18,849 bases of DNA from Dimargaris cristalligena (taxonomy: Eukaryota > Kickxellomycota > Dimargaritomycetes > Dimargaritales > Dimargaritaceae). Location of the stretch: assembly GCA_027576995.1 (NCBI GenBank), contig JANBQC010000550.1, positions 1-18,849 of the forward strand. Reading direction: 5' to 3'. Below, in pieces: positions 1-10,822 of this stretch. Position 1 is the first letter of the stretch. Each line of letters starts with the position of its first letter. The notes beneath the pieces are model-generated. The model saw only the letters and a list, made by a program, of their open reading frames with translations, ran no database searches and was not told the DNA's origin. A program made the position numbers and the translations under genes.

Positions 1-399
1 ATTTTTGTTTGGTAATTAATTGCCAAAGGAAAGGGGGTATAGGTAACCTGAGAAGCTCAAAGGTTTGGTTGAATTGGCAGTAGTTTTTATTTGGGCAAAT
101 TAGTAGGGATTAGTAAGAGATTTTAAAGTATTGGAAGGGTAGTTTAATTAAAAAAACACAGTTTCTATACACTAGCTGTAAGAATATATAAAAGAAAGTT
201 TAGGTTTATTGTAATTTAATTTAGTATAGGAATAATCTTTTAATAAGTAGTAGAAAAATGCTTAAAAGTATTGAAAAATAGTTGAAAGTAGTTAAAGAAA
301 GCCAATTTTTTACTAGTCCGGTTGCCAGACATTAATTTACATAGTATAGTTTTTTTTTGGCTTTCCTAAGTCATTATTCATAGATTTATTATAGGTCTT
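1..399. other. AT-rich non-coding stretch
   Basis: No supportable gene on either strand. The sequence is strongly AT-rich, with A and T runs, and contains no CpG before position 319. In that it resembles the repeat-derived blocks at 10,434-13,026 and 17,433-18,752. It may be old repeat sequence, but no motif identifies an element. Confidence 0.5.
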
Positions 400-609
400 A
401 TGATTAATCACAGGGTCAGTGATCATTTTTCCCTCATCTTAAAAAAAAGTCCCATCGATGTGCTTGTCTTCCGTTTCAATAAAAAAATAGTACCGCTACA
501 TCATTTGGAACTTTCATCCAAATCGGTATATAGTTACATTGAACTTTACCCATATGGATATTTTGCTACTGGTATCACGAAAAGTAGAGTCCGGATTCGG
601 CGGTCGTAG
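400..609 (+). pseudogene. possible decayed first exon of the relic family copy
   Basis: An open frame of 69 codons from an ATG at 400. Its last 39 codons begin with VP and contain YIELYPYGY, loosely like the IALYLDGY stretch in the F-box segment of gene C. In genes A and C the F-box segment is also 39 residues and is followed by an intron of about 220-275 nt. Here the frame closes at 609 and the second-exon homology starts near 844-853, after an acceptor-like CAG, which is the expected spacing. There is no clean phase-0 GT donor at the end of the frame and no convincing signal peptide. The similarity is weak, and it could be a chance open frame. Confidence 0.2.
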
Positions 610-843
610 AAGTAGAAACATCAGGAGGAATAGCTCGCTAGGATGAAACCTATGACCCCCACCCGGTTGACGTATTGAACTTCTTTGTTAAATAATTTTA
701 CGAGTATAATACATTATACGGAATATTCTACACTTGCCAGTATTGTTCTTTGACCAGTAGTATATAGGGACGGTGGGCTCATCTCCGCCCGCCTACCTTG
801 TTCTCGAAAAAATTTATGGCTAACCGTCCACTTACTTTCTCTG

Positions 844-1573
844 TTCTTGACAGATAATTCAGCCCGTCGGATCCACCATTGCTTCTACCCTACTCGACCA
901 ATTTACCTATATATATTCCCGAAACCCCAGGCTTTGCCAGAATTTCCAGCGAGTATCAGCGTTTGTATCCTAGTCATATTTACTCGTCTGCTGAATCTCT
1001 GCGTCAGCTGGCGGGATTTCGTTTATAAAAAAGAGGGACTTTTCATAAAAGCCAAGCGGACCTTCGGACATTTGCGAAGACTCCAATCCCGACTACCTGG
1101 TGAATTTTCTTGATTAGATATAGATATAATCCTAGACTACTTCGAATTCCCCAACTACATCTTACAAATACCGAGTCCTGGATACTCGACTATTTTCTGG
1201 AATTGGTTTACGTATTTACCAATACCTGATCCAGTCCAAGTTCGTCGTATGTTTATTCCCTTACATTGGCGGATAATATTTGAACAAACCATCTCCGCCA
1301 ACCTGATATACAATTCAAAGCTCGACACGCTTGACCAATCGATCTTTATTAATTGATTGCATTTCAATAATGCCCATATCCAATATATAGCTGTGCGTAT
1401 ATCTGTCATTGTTTTCCAAAATCGGTATATTTATTGGTCTGCCCATAGTCTCCATTAACCAGATGTTAGATGGTCTGGCGAAGATGTGGCCAATCCAGTT
1501 AAATATTCAGGGCATGCGTAAGCAGGGCGAGAGGCTAGGTTTTGTCAGAGCGGAAGTGATGTATAGCAACCGA
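844..1573 (+). pseudogene. broken paralogue of the signal-peptide/F-box-like family (second-exon region)
   Basis: This stretch carries three anchors in the same order as the second exons of genes A and C. SWRDF at 1006-1020 matches AYRKY (A) and AFKEF (C). EFPNYIL at 1144-1164 matches NFPFVSL and NFPIFTL. In the next frame, QLNIQ at 1496-1510 followed by RKQGERLG (to 1540) matches QVNSQ and RPLQARLG of gene C. The spacing between the first two anchors is 46 codons, against 48 in C and 36 in A. The frame is broken by TGA at 1111-1113 and 1354-1356 and by a frameshift between about 1425 and 1455. Homology fades where the stop codon of the opposing CHY gene begins, so the 3' part is missing. The calls rest on hand alignment of short motifs, and the copy is best read as a truncated relic. 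Confidence 0.5.
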
Positions 1574-4186
1574 TTAGCCTTTCTTGGCCACGGTTTTGTT
1601 AAGACCCCGGTACTTGTGGGCATCTTTTCGGCTCATCTTGGATTTATCACGCATTCCTTTACCGCCCTCCCAATACGGCCGACCGTCTGACCCCTTGGCA
1701 AAGGTGCCCCCGCAGGACCGGCAAATCTCCACATCACCGCGATAGGGCTGTTCCTCAGAACACAAACCGCACATCACCCGACGGGCCATTTGGGCGGGAT
1801 GGCCAGTCTCTTGTGCGTCATGACACGTGTCGCAGGGGTACAATTTGCCACAGCACGGGAAGCGGAACCACCGGTAGGACTTGCCATAATGTTTACATGT
1901 ACCTTTCTTGGGGAGTGGCTAGATATTTCAATTGCCATTCCCGAGTAGGATTGCACGTTGGATTTAGAAGGTAACAGATTATATAAGTTAGTTTGGAGTA
2001 TTTTAGACGGAATTTGAACCAGTTCTGCAATATATCCACGAACTCCTCTGACCAGCAAATACATAAAACTCAAATAACCAGTACATATGGGGATACCAAT
2101 GAAATCGATAACAAAAGGAAAATCAACTTACCTGGCCAGGCACGATTCCCAGCTGTTTATCCGTCACTTTCCGCGTAGGTTTTAGGGGAGCCCCCTGGTA
2201 TTTGGCAGGAACGGAGAGGGGCCATCCCGGAAGATTGTGCTGAAACCGGACTCCCTGAATGTTGAACGTAATTTTCTGGTGGCAACGTTTACACCGGGTT
2301 GAATTTATCGTATCATAGGGAGCCTTCTCGACAATAATATAATTGGGATCCTTGATCTTAGTACGCAGTTGTTCAGGCGGGGTGGTAAGGGTATCGGGGG
2401 GGGAGGGAAGGGGACTATCGGTTGTTTCAGGGCTGGAGATGTGACAGGTTTCGCACAGCAGGTTGAACGTACCGGGGAGCAAATCCAAAGGCTGGCAACC
2501 GTGGCAATCGAGGTAGCCTAATACACGGGAAGCCGCATGAAGGTAGCCAGGGCGGAAACGCACGCCTATACCGAATTTACAGCTTTCACAGGTCTGCCAT
2601 TGGGGTTGATTTACGCGGAACAGACTGGCCAAAGGTAGTCGGGTTGGGTCGATATTGGACCCAGCATCACCGCCATCGCCATCGCCACCGCCAGAAAAGT
2701 GCCGGCTGAGGTTGGGCATTTCGTATGAACCATTGAGATTGCTGACGGTAATGGTGTTTTGACAGCGACGGCAAACCACAGACAGTTCGATTTGGATGGC
2801 GAAAAATAGGTCCACCCCCTGCATATCGATTTTACTGGCCTGGATGGCAAAGCCCCGAGAAGTGGGGGCCGGGAATAACGCCACAGTAGAGTCCGGAGTG
2901 GCCACGGCCTCCTCGTCCGACACCGCATCCGATTCGGAGGCTGGATTAGTGTCAGTGATTTCCTCCGAAGTAACCTCCTCCTCGATAGCGGAGCTTTCAT
3001 CTGCGGTCACACTGGATGGCTCGATCGTCAGGTTTTCCATCGCTTGGGTGACTAGACCAGAGGGTTCGGGTGGGGAGGTTTCCTTTACCCAGTTGATAAG
3101 CTGCCGATCAATCCAGTTGACAAATTGAAGCAATGGCTTGCCAGGGTATTCTCGGACATGCCGGGCCAATTCCACTTCGATTGTGCGCCGATTGGCCGCG
3201 GTGAGGTGGAGGTCAGGGTGGACAGGTTCCAAAGTCCATTGGGCTCTGGCAGCCGGATATTTGCGTGGTAAGCAGAGCGTCAGGTAAAAATCCCGGTGGG
3301 GTTCGGGGAAATCCGGGTCCGTGGCGGTCAATTGCATAGTCATTAGCTCCGCTGGGTCATTGGGCTCTGCGTCAAAAGACTGGAAGCTAGAGCGGAACCG
3401 TCGCTGAAGCTGGCCTAATTCTAATTCCCGGCGGGATACCGTGGGGTTAGCTGGACCAGTGGCTGGATCATTCGTTAGGCCCGGCCGAACTAAGGGTGGC
3501 CGGGGATCGATTTGTTGGTGGCTAACAAATCGCACCGTAGTAGCCGGTGGGGCCTTCAATAACGATTCCAAATTAAGACTCAAATAATTAATTACATTGA
3601 CCAATGACCCAGGCGTGGGCGATGGGTGTTGGTAGAATTTCAGGGCGGCCTTTTCGAGGTTCGTCCGGATTCCCAGGGGAATATCATCATTACGAATAGT
3701 AAAGGTAGGCGGTACATCGGGTGGGGGTTCGTCTCCCGGTCGGGTTGGGGGTCGCCGTTGCTGGCGCTGCCGTTGGCTGGAGGTGGGGGGTAGTAGAATG
3801 TCCAAATGCAAGTAGGGAAGCTCATAGGGCAATTCAGGGTCGGCGGGGGGGAAGGCAACCGAGACCAGACAGGTTCGATCGTCGGGTTGGACCTGAATGT
3901 CGGTTCGCCAAACGGGGTGTTGGGTCAACTCACTGAAGCAGGCGCGGTAGGCCGGGGGCCAGCGCATATGCACTGGCCTAGTGCGGGGACGGCGCTTTGC
4001 TTTAGGTTTGGACGTCGCAGCGGCCTCCTCCTCTGGGAGGATGGGCTCTAATGGGGCTGGGTTTTCGGTGACAGTTGGGTCATGTCGAAAACGGCATTCC
4101 TCGCCGGCTCGGCAGAATCCTCGGATGAAAAAACGGCATACGTGGGGACGCTTGGTGGCCGGGGCTGGGGCTAGCGGGGAACTCAT
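1574..4186 (-). CDS. CCCH-type and CHY-type zinc-finger protein, fungal large form
   Basis: Two exons, 4186-2132 and 1918-1574, are joined across a phase-0 intron at 1919-2131 (donor GTAAGT, acceptor CTAG), giving 799 aa. The start is the ATG at 4186. An upstream in-frame ATG at 4327 would add 47 residues that look like leader sequence. A CCCH finger lies at C17-x7-C25-x5-C31-x3-H35. Two diverged RWD/UBC-like regions follow at about 75-235 and 250-365, each with a hydrophobic strand and proline turn (LHLDILLPP; LTLCLPRKYP). After an acidic linker (about 385-440) come CxxC pairs near 476, 534, 561, 577 and 635. Exon 2 holds a complete CHY finger: C693-x-H695-Y, C707-C708, C714-x2-C717-H718, H725, C735-x2-C738 and C751-x2-C754. 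There is no RING, unlike RCHY1. Small CHY proteins such as yeast Hot13 act in mitochondrial import redox chemistry. The role of this large form is not known to me. An AATAAA-type signal (1430-1435, minus strand) lies 139 nt past the stop. Confidence 0.93.
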
Positions 4187-5023
4187 GGAAGGTAAATAGA
4201 TTGAAGGGTTACACGGCTGGTAAATGGAATCTATATCAGGGTTTAGTTTAGTAGCTGGGAGGACAATTGACTCTAAAAGGTTATATATATGCCGAGATGG
4301 GGGAGGCTGTGAAGGCCAATGTAGCATTTAAATAGAGCGGGGGGGGCACTTCCAGACTTGGCTGAAGGGTGAAGGAGCTACGTCACAACATGTAGTTTCA
4401 TCTTTGGCCTGTTGATGTAGAAGGAGGGGGGGGTGGTCGGCCCTTTTTGCCATGCATGCAAGTGCCGCAGCTGCAAATTGCCCAGGCCTCCTACTAGGCG
4501 CAGCAGACCCGCTGTCCAGATGGCCTCTGAGCCGTTTAGGCATGGGCAATGACCGATTCTGCCTATATATCCTCCCCAGGCATGCGGTTCGTGTGGTTCG
4601 CCCGACTCGGATATACGATGAACAGTCCTGAAGGTGTTTTGGGCTATTGGCTTGTTGGCTTGTGGCTGTGTGCCGAGGTGCACAGGACATCGATATCCCC
4701 TTTACAAAGAGGGGGGACAGGTTAATTGCCCTGGTGGCGCAGTGGTGGTACATGGGTTAGAAGCTAGCTTGTATCAACTGGCCCAAAATCACCTCCAACC
4801 CCACCACTATCTCCAAACGACCTGACGAGTGATCGCAGGCGGATAAAGGCGATTTCAAAACAAGGTTGATCAGACCAGTACTCCATATTTAAATCACTAC
4901 TACGGTGGTCCTAGTTCGCGGATTAATTTGTAGTTCGTTAACGACATATATTCTCTAATTTCCGCCACACATCTGACCTTTGCACGTTGTTCATAATATT
5001 TAGAATCGTTCCCTTTATCCATT
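4187..5023. other. divergent intergenic region between the CHY gene and gene A
   Basis: This 0.84 kb gap separates two start codons facing away from each other, so it should hold both promoters. It contains G-runs (4339-4346 and around 4424-4432) and several TATATA stretches (for example 4285-4290 and 4565-4570). Frames of up to 141 codons on the minus strand (4328-4753) and 63 on the plus strand show no family motif, and I do not call them genes. Confidence 0.5.
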
Positions 5024-6698
5024 ATGCGTATTTGGATTGTTCCGTTTTTAATTACCGCTCAGCTGACAGGTGGCAGTTCCAGTCCTGCGACGTATGGTCA
5101 ACTTGGGGGACCCTCCCTATTTGAGCGTCTACCCAATGAGTTGCTAGGCGTTATTCACAGTCATTTGGGCTTCGAAGACTTTGCGAACGTTGAAAACCTT
5201 ACTGGGGGACTGCGCCACCGATTCAAACTGCTCCATTTACCTGCGGTAGGTGCTGTCGCGGGTAGATTTTGCGGTTATTCTGTAGACTTTATTCCAGCTA
5301 AAACGGGTGGCAGTTAACCAAACGCGCGGCGGCCACCGAGTAGGTTGGCCTATTTTAGAGGTCTGATTAGACCTAAGTCTTTCCTCCGCGGTTCCTCCAA
5401 CCATCAGCGCTCATCTCCTTCCCCACCTTGACCTATATACCCTTCCATACATGTCCATCCAATCCTAGATCCAGGAATGCGTCCAAAAACTAAGCAGTCT
5501 GCTAAATAGTCCTACAAGTCTATCCGATATCGAATTGAAGCAACTTGTGCAGAGCTGGTATCGATTGGCCAATCTGGAAACCTCCGACCAAATCGATAAC
5601 TCAGTCTCTTCCCGTTGGTCAGAGATCCTGCAGGAGCTCAATCCTCAGCCATCTCCCCCACTAATGTATTCCGCGGACGACGGTACTACTGAGGTTATGG
5701 TGGACAAGATCACAAACCAGGAAAGGGAGGCGATTCGTCTAGCTTATCGAAAATACCTCAAAAAGAACCTCGAGGAACCCCTTCTGTTTAATGTTAAAAA
5801 CCGGGTCCTGGTCGATATGAGCCAGCTCACCCAAGAACAGTTCGCGCGCAATTTCCCCTTTGTATCTCTCGCCGATACCTGGCCAATGGATAAACTAGGG
5901 TCCCTCCTAGTGCAACTGTTCGACTATAATTGCCATAAGGGAATGCGAGAAGGTTTACGTCTCTTAAATCCACGTCGCTTCGATGCAATATTTCCCGGCC
6001 TGGGTGACCCTCGCCCCACCCAGCAGGTCGAGGTCCATTACGCCGTTGTACAACGCCTTATTCTCACCATTATGTGGCGACTATTCCGGACCAACCGTTG
6101 GGAGGACCTCCGAGTCTTCTACCACTACATGCGTAAAGGGTTAAATACCCTGATGCCAGAGCAATTCAAGACTCACGAGTTGGCTATGGAGTGGGCCCGA
6201 TTCGGAATTATGCTGGGTGCTATAACCGGCAACCCCGACTTAATATCCGTGTTCGATTCCCATTTGGAGTGGAGGGAATTTGTTTGGAAAGGTCCCAGCC
6301 ACCTCCAACTGCGGACATGGATGGTGCAATGTTTAGCCCAATTGGAGTATCAAAAGACCGCCAAATATTTGTCCGCCCACTGGAGCCTGTCCGAAGAGAA
6401 TGCGGAAAGTACAGCGGATAAACAGCCCCTGGGCGGTCAGTGTACCAAATATCTCTACAATTATTCGGTGCTGTACCTACGCGAAGGCTCGGCCGATTTA
6501 GGCCAATACGTACCACGCACCCGACTCTGGGATACCGAACATCAGGAATATGCCTTTATGACAGTGCCCTCAGCGGCTTTGCCCCCATATGATTCCGAAC
6601 AACTGGCGCGCGACCGGCAAGACCTGGCCAGGGACCGCGCTGAGCCTGCATCGATGGGGCTTGCGGGGTGGTTGACAGCGTGGTGGTTGAATTTATAG
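5024..6698 (+). CDS. signal-peptide/F-box-like protein (gene A)
   Basis: Exon 1 (5024-5245, 74 codons) has an N-terminal hydrophobic stretch (IWIVPFLITAQL) like a signal peptide. An F-box-like segment follows from L36-P37-N-E-L to residue 74, with the usual LPxEL...I..HL pattern. The donor is GTAGGT at 5246. The acceptor is TAG before 5469, or CAG before 5475; both keep phase 0. Exon 2 runs to a TAG at 6696-6698, giving 483 (or 481) aa. Exon 2 contains NFPFVSLAD near residue 202, LFDY, and a helix-rich segment with MWRLF. Gene C on the opposite strand shares these motifs and the intron position. An F-box would bind Skp1 in an SCF ubiquitin ligase, but a secretory signal conflicts with a cytosolic job. 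No catalytic motif is visible. AATAAA lies 42 nt past the stop. The function of the C-terminal domain is unknown, and the F-box call is from pattern only. Confidence 0.75.
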
Positions 6699-7159
6699 GT
6701 GCAATGGCAGCTGAACACCTCAAGTACGAATGTTAATGAAATAAAGCGAGTACTATTTACCCAGGGCGGAATTGTATACCACCCAAGCGATTTCAACGGA
6801 CACTGAGACCAATATACCGCCACCATCTCGGGTGTATACATTAGGCATTCCCTATATCTAGGGGGCTAACATATTAAGTGTTGGCAAATGAAAACCCCAT
6901 TATTATACACTACCCAGTAAAGTCAGGGTGGAGGGAGAGGCTCATCCTAAGAAAACCAATCCCTCAAAAGTTTGGTCAGCCCATGTGTCTTGGTTGTTGC
7001 GCAGCTCCAGAAGGGACAGCTTTGTTCATTACCTACTAATGCGATGGTCCATTCCTAACTCATCCTACTTTCCTTCGTAGGTTCCTATAACCCCGCTGTA
7101 CTTTACCCTTAGTCCATACCCCGAACCCCATACCTTCACCCTACCCACGTTGCCCCGCC
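6699..7159. other. intergenic region between gene A and COG6
   Basis: It contains the likely 3' end of gene A (AATAAA at 6740-6745) and the COG6 promoter and leader. The last 60 nt before the COG6 ATG are pyrimidine-rich (many CCC and TACC). No supportable gene was seen. Confidence 0.5.
6740..6745 (+). promoter_or_regulatory. candidate polyadenylation signal of gene A
   Basis: A perfect AATAAA lies 42 nt downstream of the gene A stop codon, a usual distance. It could also occur by chance in AT-rich DNA. Confidence 0.4.
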
Positions 7160-9980
7160 ATGTCGTTTGGGGCGTACATGGGAGATGCGGGTGCCTCTAG
7201 AACCGGTGGCCCCCACTCTCCCTTTGGTCAAAAATTACAACGGCTCTTTGAAACCGCCGACGACAGCGCGACGCTCCAGCAGGCCTTGACCGCATTTGCC
7301 CAGTCCTACCGCCTCGGACCTGAAGACCAAGGCATTGGTGCCCACGAGGTCCCATTCTCCGCCGACTGGCTGGGTCGGCAGCCTCAGCTGCTCCGACCGC
7401 GACTGGCCCGCCAAACCCTGGCCTGGAACCGACAGTATCTGGACGGTTTCACGCGAATCTACCAAAATTACCTGGAACTAGCCGAGGAGGTCGAAGGGCT
7501 AGATGCTGACTACGTGCAGCTTCGGGACCAATGGCAGACGGTCAGTAAAAAGTCTGCCCTGGTCAACGAACAGGCGGAGGCCCTCATGGAGCAACGGGAG
7601 ATCACCCAGCGTAAACGGGACATGGCCCAGTCTTTCCTCAACCACCATACCCTTTCCGCTGATCACGAGTCGGTGGTGGCCCGCACTTCTCAACTGGTCG
7701 TCTCCTGGGACGAGCGTTTCCGGGGCGAGACCCACGGGCAGTCACTATGGCAAGTGCATTTGGCCCCCCTGAATGGCCCCTTCCAGAACACCAATAATCG
7801 ATCAGTCACTTCCGAGTTTGCTCGATGGTACGCCCAACTGGATACCCTGGTCGACAGCGACCGGTTCTTCAAGGTCATTGACGCCCTCCAGGTGATTCAT
7901 GCGAGTACCCAGTCCCTCCTATCCATGAAGGAGCAGCGGGTGGGTAACGATGTGCTGAAACAATTGGCCCGGTCCGAGGAAGTAGTCTACCAGGCCCTTT
8001 ACTTGTGGCTTCGAGGCCAATCCGAACTGCAGCTCCGCACTGACGAACCCAAAGTTACCCAGCGGTTCCGCCGGGCTCTCGGTGAGATTAAATGGAAGCC
8101 GGCGCTATTCACGGCCCTCATGGACACCCTGGTCGACATGCGTCGAGAGGCCTTGGTGAACGCATTTCTCAGTATGGTAATGCACGGCGAGACTGGCCCC
8201 ACCTCGCCGACCAGTTTAAGCGGCAGTGACCCGTATGGGGGGCCAGTGCGGCGTGGCTCGGGTTACGCTCGGCCCCTGGAATTTTACGCTGCCGATCCCC
8301 TTCGCTACGTGGGTGACATGGTAGCCTGGGTCCACCAGGCCCACGCAAGTGAGCGTGAATGGCTGGATAATGTCCTCTATGGGGACGGCCCCGAGCGACC
8401 CGTCGCCCGGAGCGTCCTGGCTGAGACGCCCATATCCGATCTTCTGTCCCGTATCATCGAAGGCCTTGACGACCCATTCCAGCTACGGGTCAGTCAAGCG
8501 CTCCATGCCTCCCACTTGGACCTCCTCATAGCCTTTCATCTGTTCCACCTTCTGCACTTTTACAGGCACCTTATCGCCAAGGCGTCCAGCGTCCGGGCCC
8601 CCATGGCTCTCACCTTGGCCCACCTCAGCACAGAAGCCAAGGCCGTCTTCTTCGACCTGCTCCACCAGTATGCTAATCGAATTATCCAAGAAATGGATGT
8701 GCCCGACCGGGACGATATTGATGTGGTCCCGGCTGTTCAAGAGTCGATGGTCCAGCTCGAACGCCTGGTTTTGATTCAGGAGAAATCGTTCATGACTACC
8801 CCTATTACGGGGGAAGATGCCACCGCTGTTACCGAGGGAAATGGGGGAGCCTCCGCTACTACCTCATTCGAGCCTGAATTGGCGGGCCATTTAGTCAATG
8901 TGATCATTGACCCCATTATGGTTAACTGCGTCGAGTTGGCCGATAATATGGATTGGAATCCCCGGGACCGCCTTATTTTCCTCCTCAATAACGAGTGCTA
9001 TGCCTATGTTCGACTGGCCCAACTAACTCTGGTGTCGGGCCATTTGCAAAATGTGCGGGACCGTATCCAAGCCTACGTTTCTCAATTAGAAATTATGGGG
9101 GTAAGTAGGGCCTTTATATATATATGTATTCCGTCGGTGCAGTTAGGGTGTAGTTAGCGACCTTGAAAGAAAAATATACGCCAGACAAAATCTATCCGGG
9201 TACTGCAAGGCGCTTCTCATTCATACTGTTATTATGACTAATCCAAGATAGCATGGGCCGTACAATGATTTTTTCAACTATTTTTGTAACCCCGTTTTTG
9301 TCCAATACTTTCTTCCATTAGCTTAAGTATCTGATGGAGCGCTCCGGCCTGAGCCTAATCCACGACAAAATTGATACGCAATCCGAGTTGGTAAGTCTAT
9401 GATACTTGGGCGATGTCGATGTCAGGTTCTATCGCTCAGCCTGGCCGCTGATCGGCCCCTCAAAAATGTACCACAGTTGATTTTTAACTCGCCTAGTGCA
9501 GCACCAGTTCAGTGGCCACTCGTTCGACTATATTTTCTAACCTCTCATCATATTGAATCCTTCTGTGTTCACTAGACCGACGACCTTCTTATTTCGTTCC
9601 TTAAGGATTTCACCGCAATTCTTCAAGAAAATGAATTGGTCGATTCTCTACGGGACCAACTCCGGTCACTGACGGCCACGCTCGACCGTGCAACTTTGGA
9701 CTCCCTTATCACTCTCCAGTCTAATCCAGAATCAAATCTGGGATCCCCTATCTTAACATCATCCAGCAAGCGGGCCCCGAGCTATTCATCTCCACATCAC
9801 CAGGCCGATTCGATGGTAGAACAGCGCGTTGTGCTTCGTAACTGGATTCTTGACCAGTCAATTATTCTATTCTTAGAACAGTACCAATCATTCACGGATC
9901 ACCTTCAATTGATAGGTTGCCCCGATCATTTGAAATCGGTGCTCTTCTCCGCCACTGATTTACATACTCTCTTGATTTAA
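7160..9980 (+). CDS. COG6: conserved oligomeric Golgi complex subunit 6
   Basis: Three exons, 7160-9100, 9322-9390 and 9576-9980, encode 804 aa. Both introns (9101-9321 and 9391-9575) have GTAAGT donors and TAG acceptors and are in phase 0. The product is a lobe-B subunit of the COG complex, a multisubunit tether for retrograde vesicles within the Golgi. Recognition rests on the N-terminal KLQRLFE... region followed by long coiled-coil helices (about residues 20-165), and on the family hallmark DPLRYVGDMVAWVHQA starting at D379 and followed by SEREWL. Exon 2 supplies the RSGLS motif seen in other COG6 proteins. The short exons are all at the 3' end. Human COG6 is about 657 aa and yeast about 839, so the length fits. 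The linker at about 355-370 (GSDPYGGPVRRGSG) and an alanine/threonine-rich patch near 550-575 look lineage-specific. Confidence 0.95.
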
Positions 9981-10281
9981 GCTCTGGATGATGGACCATA
10001 CCAACACGCTGTCTTTCTCAACCGCCGACCCTTTTTAAATTGGTTCGAAACCCGATAATTTTGGGATTCTTGGGCGGAGAAGTTGAGTTGCCGAAGGGCA
10101 TATACCGATTATATGTATGGTTTCTAACGTCCCTTTCGCTGTGTTTTAAATCTAACGGATATTCACCCTTATGATGAATAAAGTATATTCTAATAAGGAA
10201 GACCGTCCGGCAAATCAGGGAACAGTCACCGATGTGGGCATCGAAGGGGGGGCATCGAATGCTACGTAGGTGTTCGACAAT
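9981..10281. other. 3' flank of COG6
   Basis: AATAAA at 10177-10182 is a possible polyadenylation signal about 200 nt past the COG6 stop. CpGs are still common here, so this lies on the genic side of the composition boundary at about 10,434. No gene was seen. Confidence 0.45.
10177..10182 (+). promoter_or_regulatory. candidate polyadenylation signal of COG6
   Basis: A perfect AATAAA sits about 200 nt downstream of the COG6 stop codon and is the only such hexamer on the plus strand in this flank. The distance is on the long side. Confidence 0.35.
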
Positions 10282-10512
10282 TTACTGAAAAAGCCAGGCG
10301 GAAATCTGGGAAGTCTCCAGCGTGAACCGAATCTTCGCAAAAGTTGGCCTAGATGGAACAAGGTAGCATTGCGGATTTAATTTATAGCAAAAGGCACCTT
10401 TGATGTCATACATATGTTTCTTTGTTTCCACCCGCCCCAATTGCATAAGAATTTTTCTTGCAATTATGCAAACTGCACTAGATAAGGCTAACCCTATAAT
10501 GCTTGATTTCAT
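10282..10512 (-). CDS. possible small secreted protein (76 aa), uncertain
   Basis: A minus-strand frame from an ATG at 10512 to a TAA at 10282. The first 18 residues (MKSSIIGLALSSAVCIIA) look like a signal peptide. The rest has two further cysteines about seven residues apart and no recognised domain. It straddles the edge of the CpG-poor block, so its 5' half may be repeat-derived. There is no homologue that I recognise and no intron evidence. It may be a chance frame. Confidence 0.2.
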   Translation of the reverse strand: MKSSIIGLALSSAVCIIARKILMQLGRVETKKHMYDIKGAFCYKLNPQCYLVPSRPTFAKIRFTLETSQISAWLFQ

Positions 10513-10822
10513 GGCCCACTCTAATCTATCCCATAGCTTTCTTATCCTAGTACCATTTAAAAACCTTTATTTCTATTTAAACAGAACTTACAATGCTGCT
10601 ACACCTCTTACTCCAGTCACCCCACTGTGTGGATGTTTCTACACATTCTGACTTTAAAGAAAAATCTAATCTAAACCCAATTAATTAAAAATAAAAATAA
10701 ATTATAATAAACAGAAATAAAATATACAAATTCTCCTAAGCTAGACTATATAATATTAAGTAAATATAAGGGCTTTGCACAACTCCTGGTAGTAAATGTG
10801 TAAATTATAATAAAAACATAAA

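Noticed and set aside
960..1060. F-box domain in the relic around LLNLCVSWRDFV
   Set aside because: It resembles the end of an F-box, but spacing to the next anchors aligns it with AFKEF/AYRKY in the second exon of genes C and A instead.
634..1458. Reassigned or read-through TGA codons
   Set aside because: Gene C ends in TGA at a natural position, and the relic also has a frameshift, so decay is simpler.
4328..4753. 141-codon minus-strand frame just upstream of the CHY gene
   Set aside because: No domain, low-complexity composition and a position in the expected promoter; it is separated from the CHY frame by a stop.
4728..4800. tRNA gene suggested by TGGCGCAGTGG, an A-box-like sequence near 4733
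   Set aside because: No matching B box (GGTTCGA), no acceptor stem and no anticodon arm can be drawn in the following 80 nt.
10038..10055. tRNA T-arm suggested by GGTTCGAAACC
   Set aside because: The flanking bases do not pair as a T stem and no A box or acceptor stem lies upstream.
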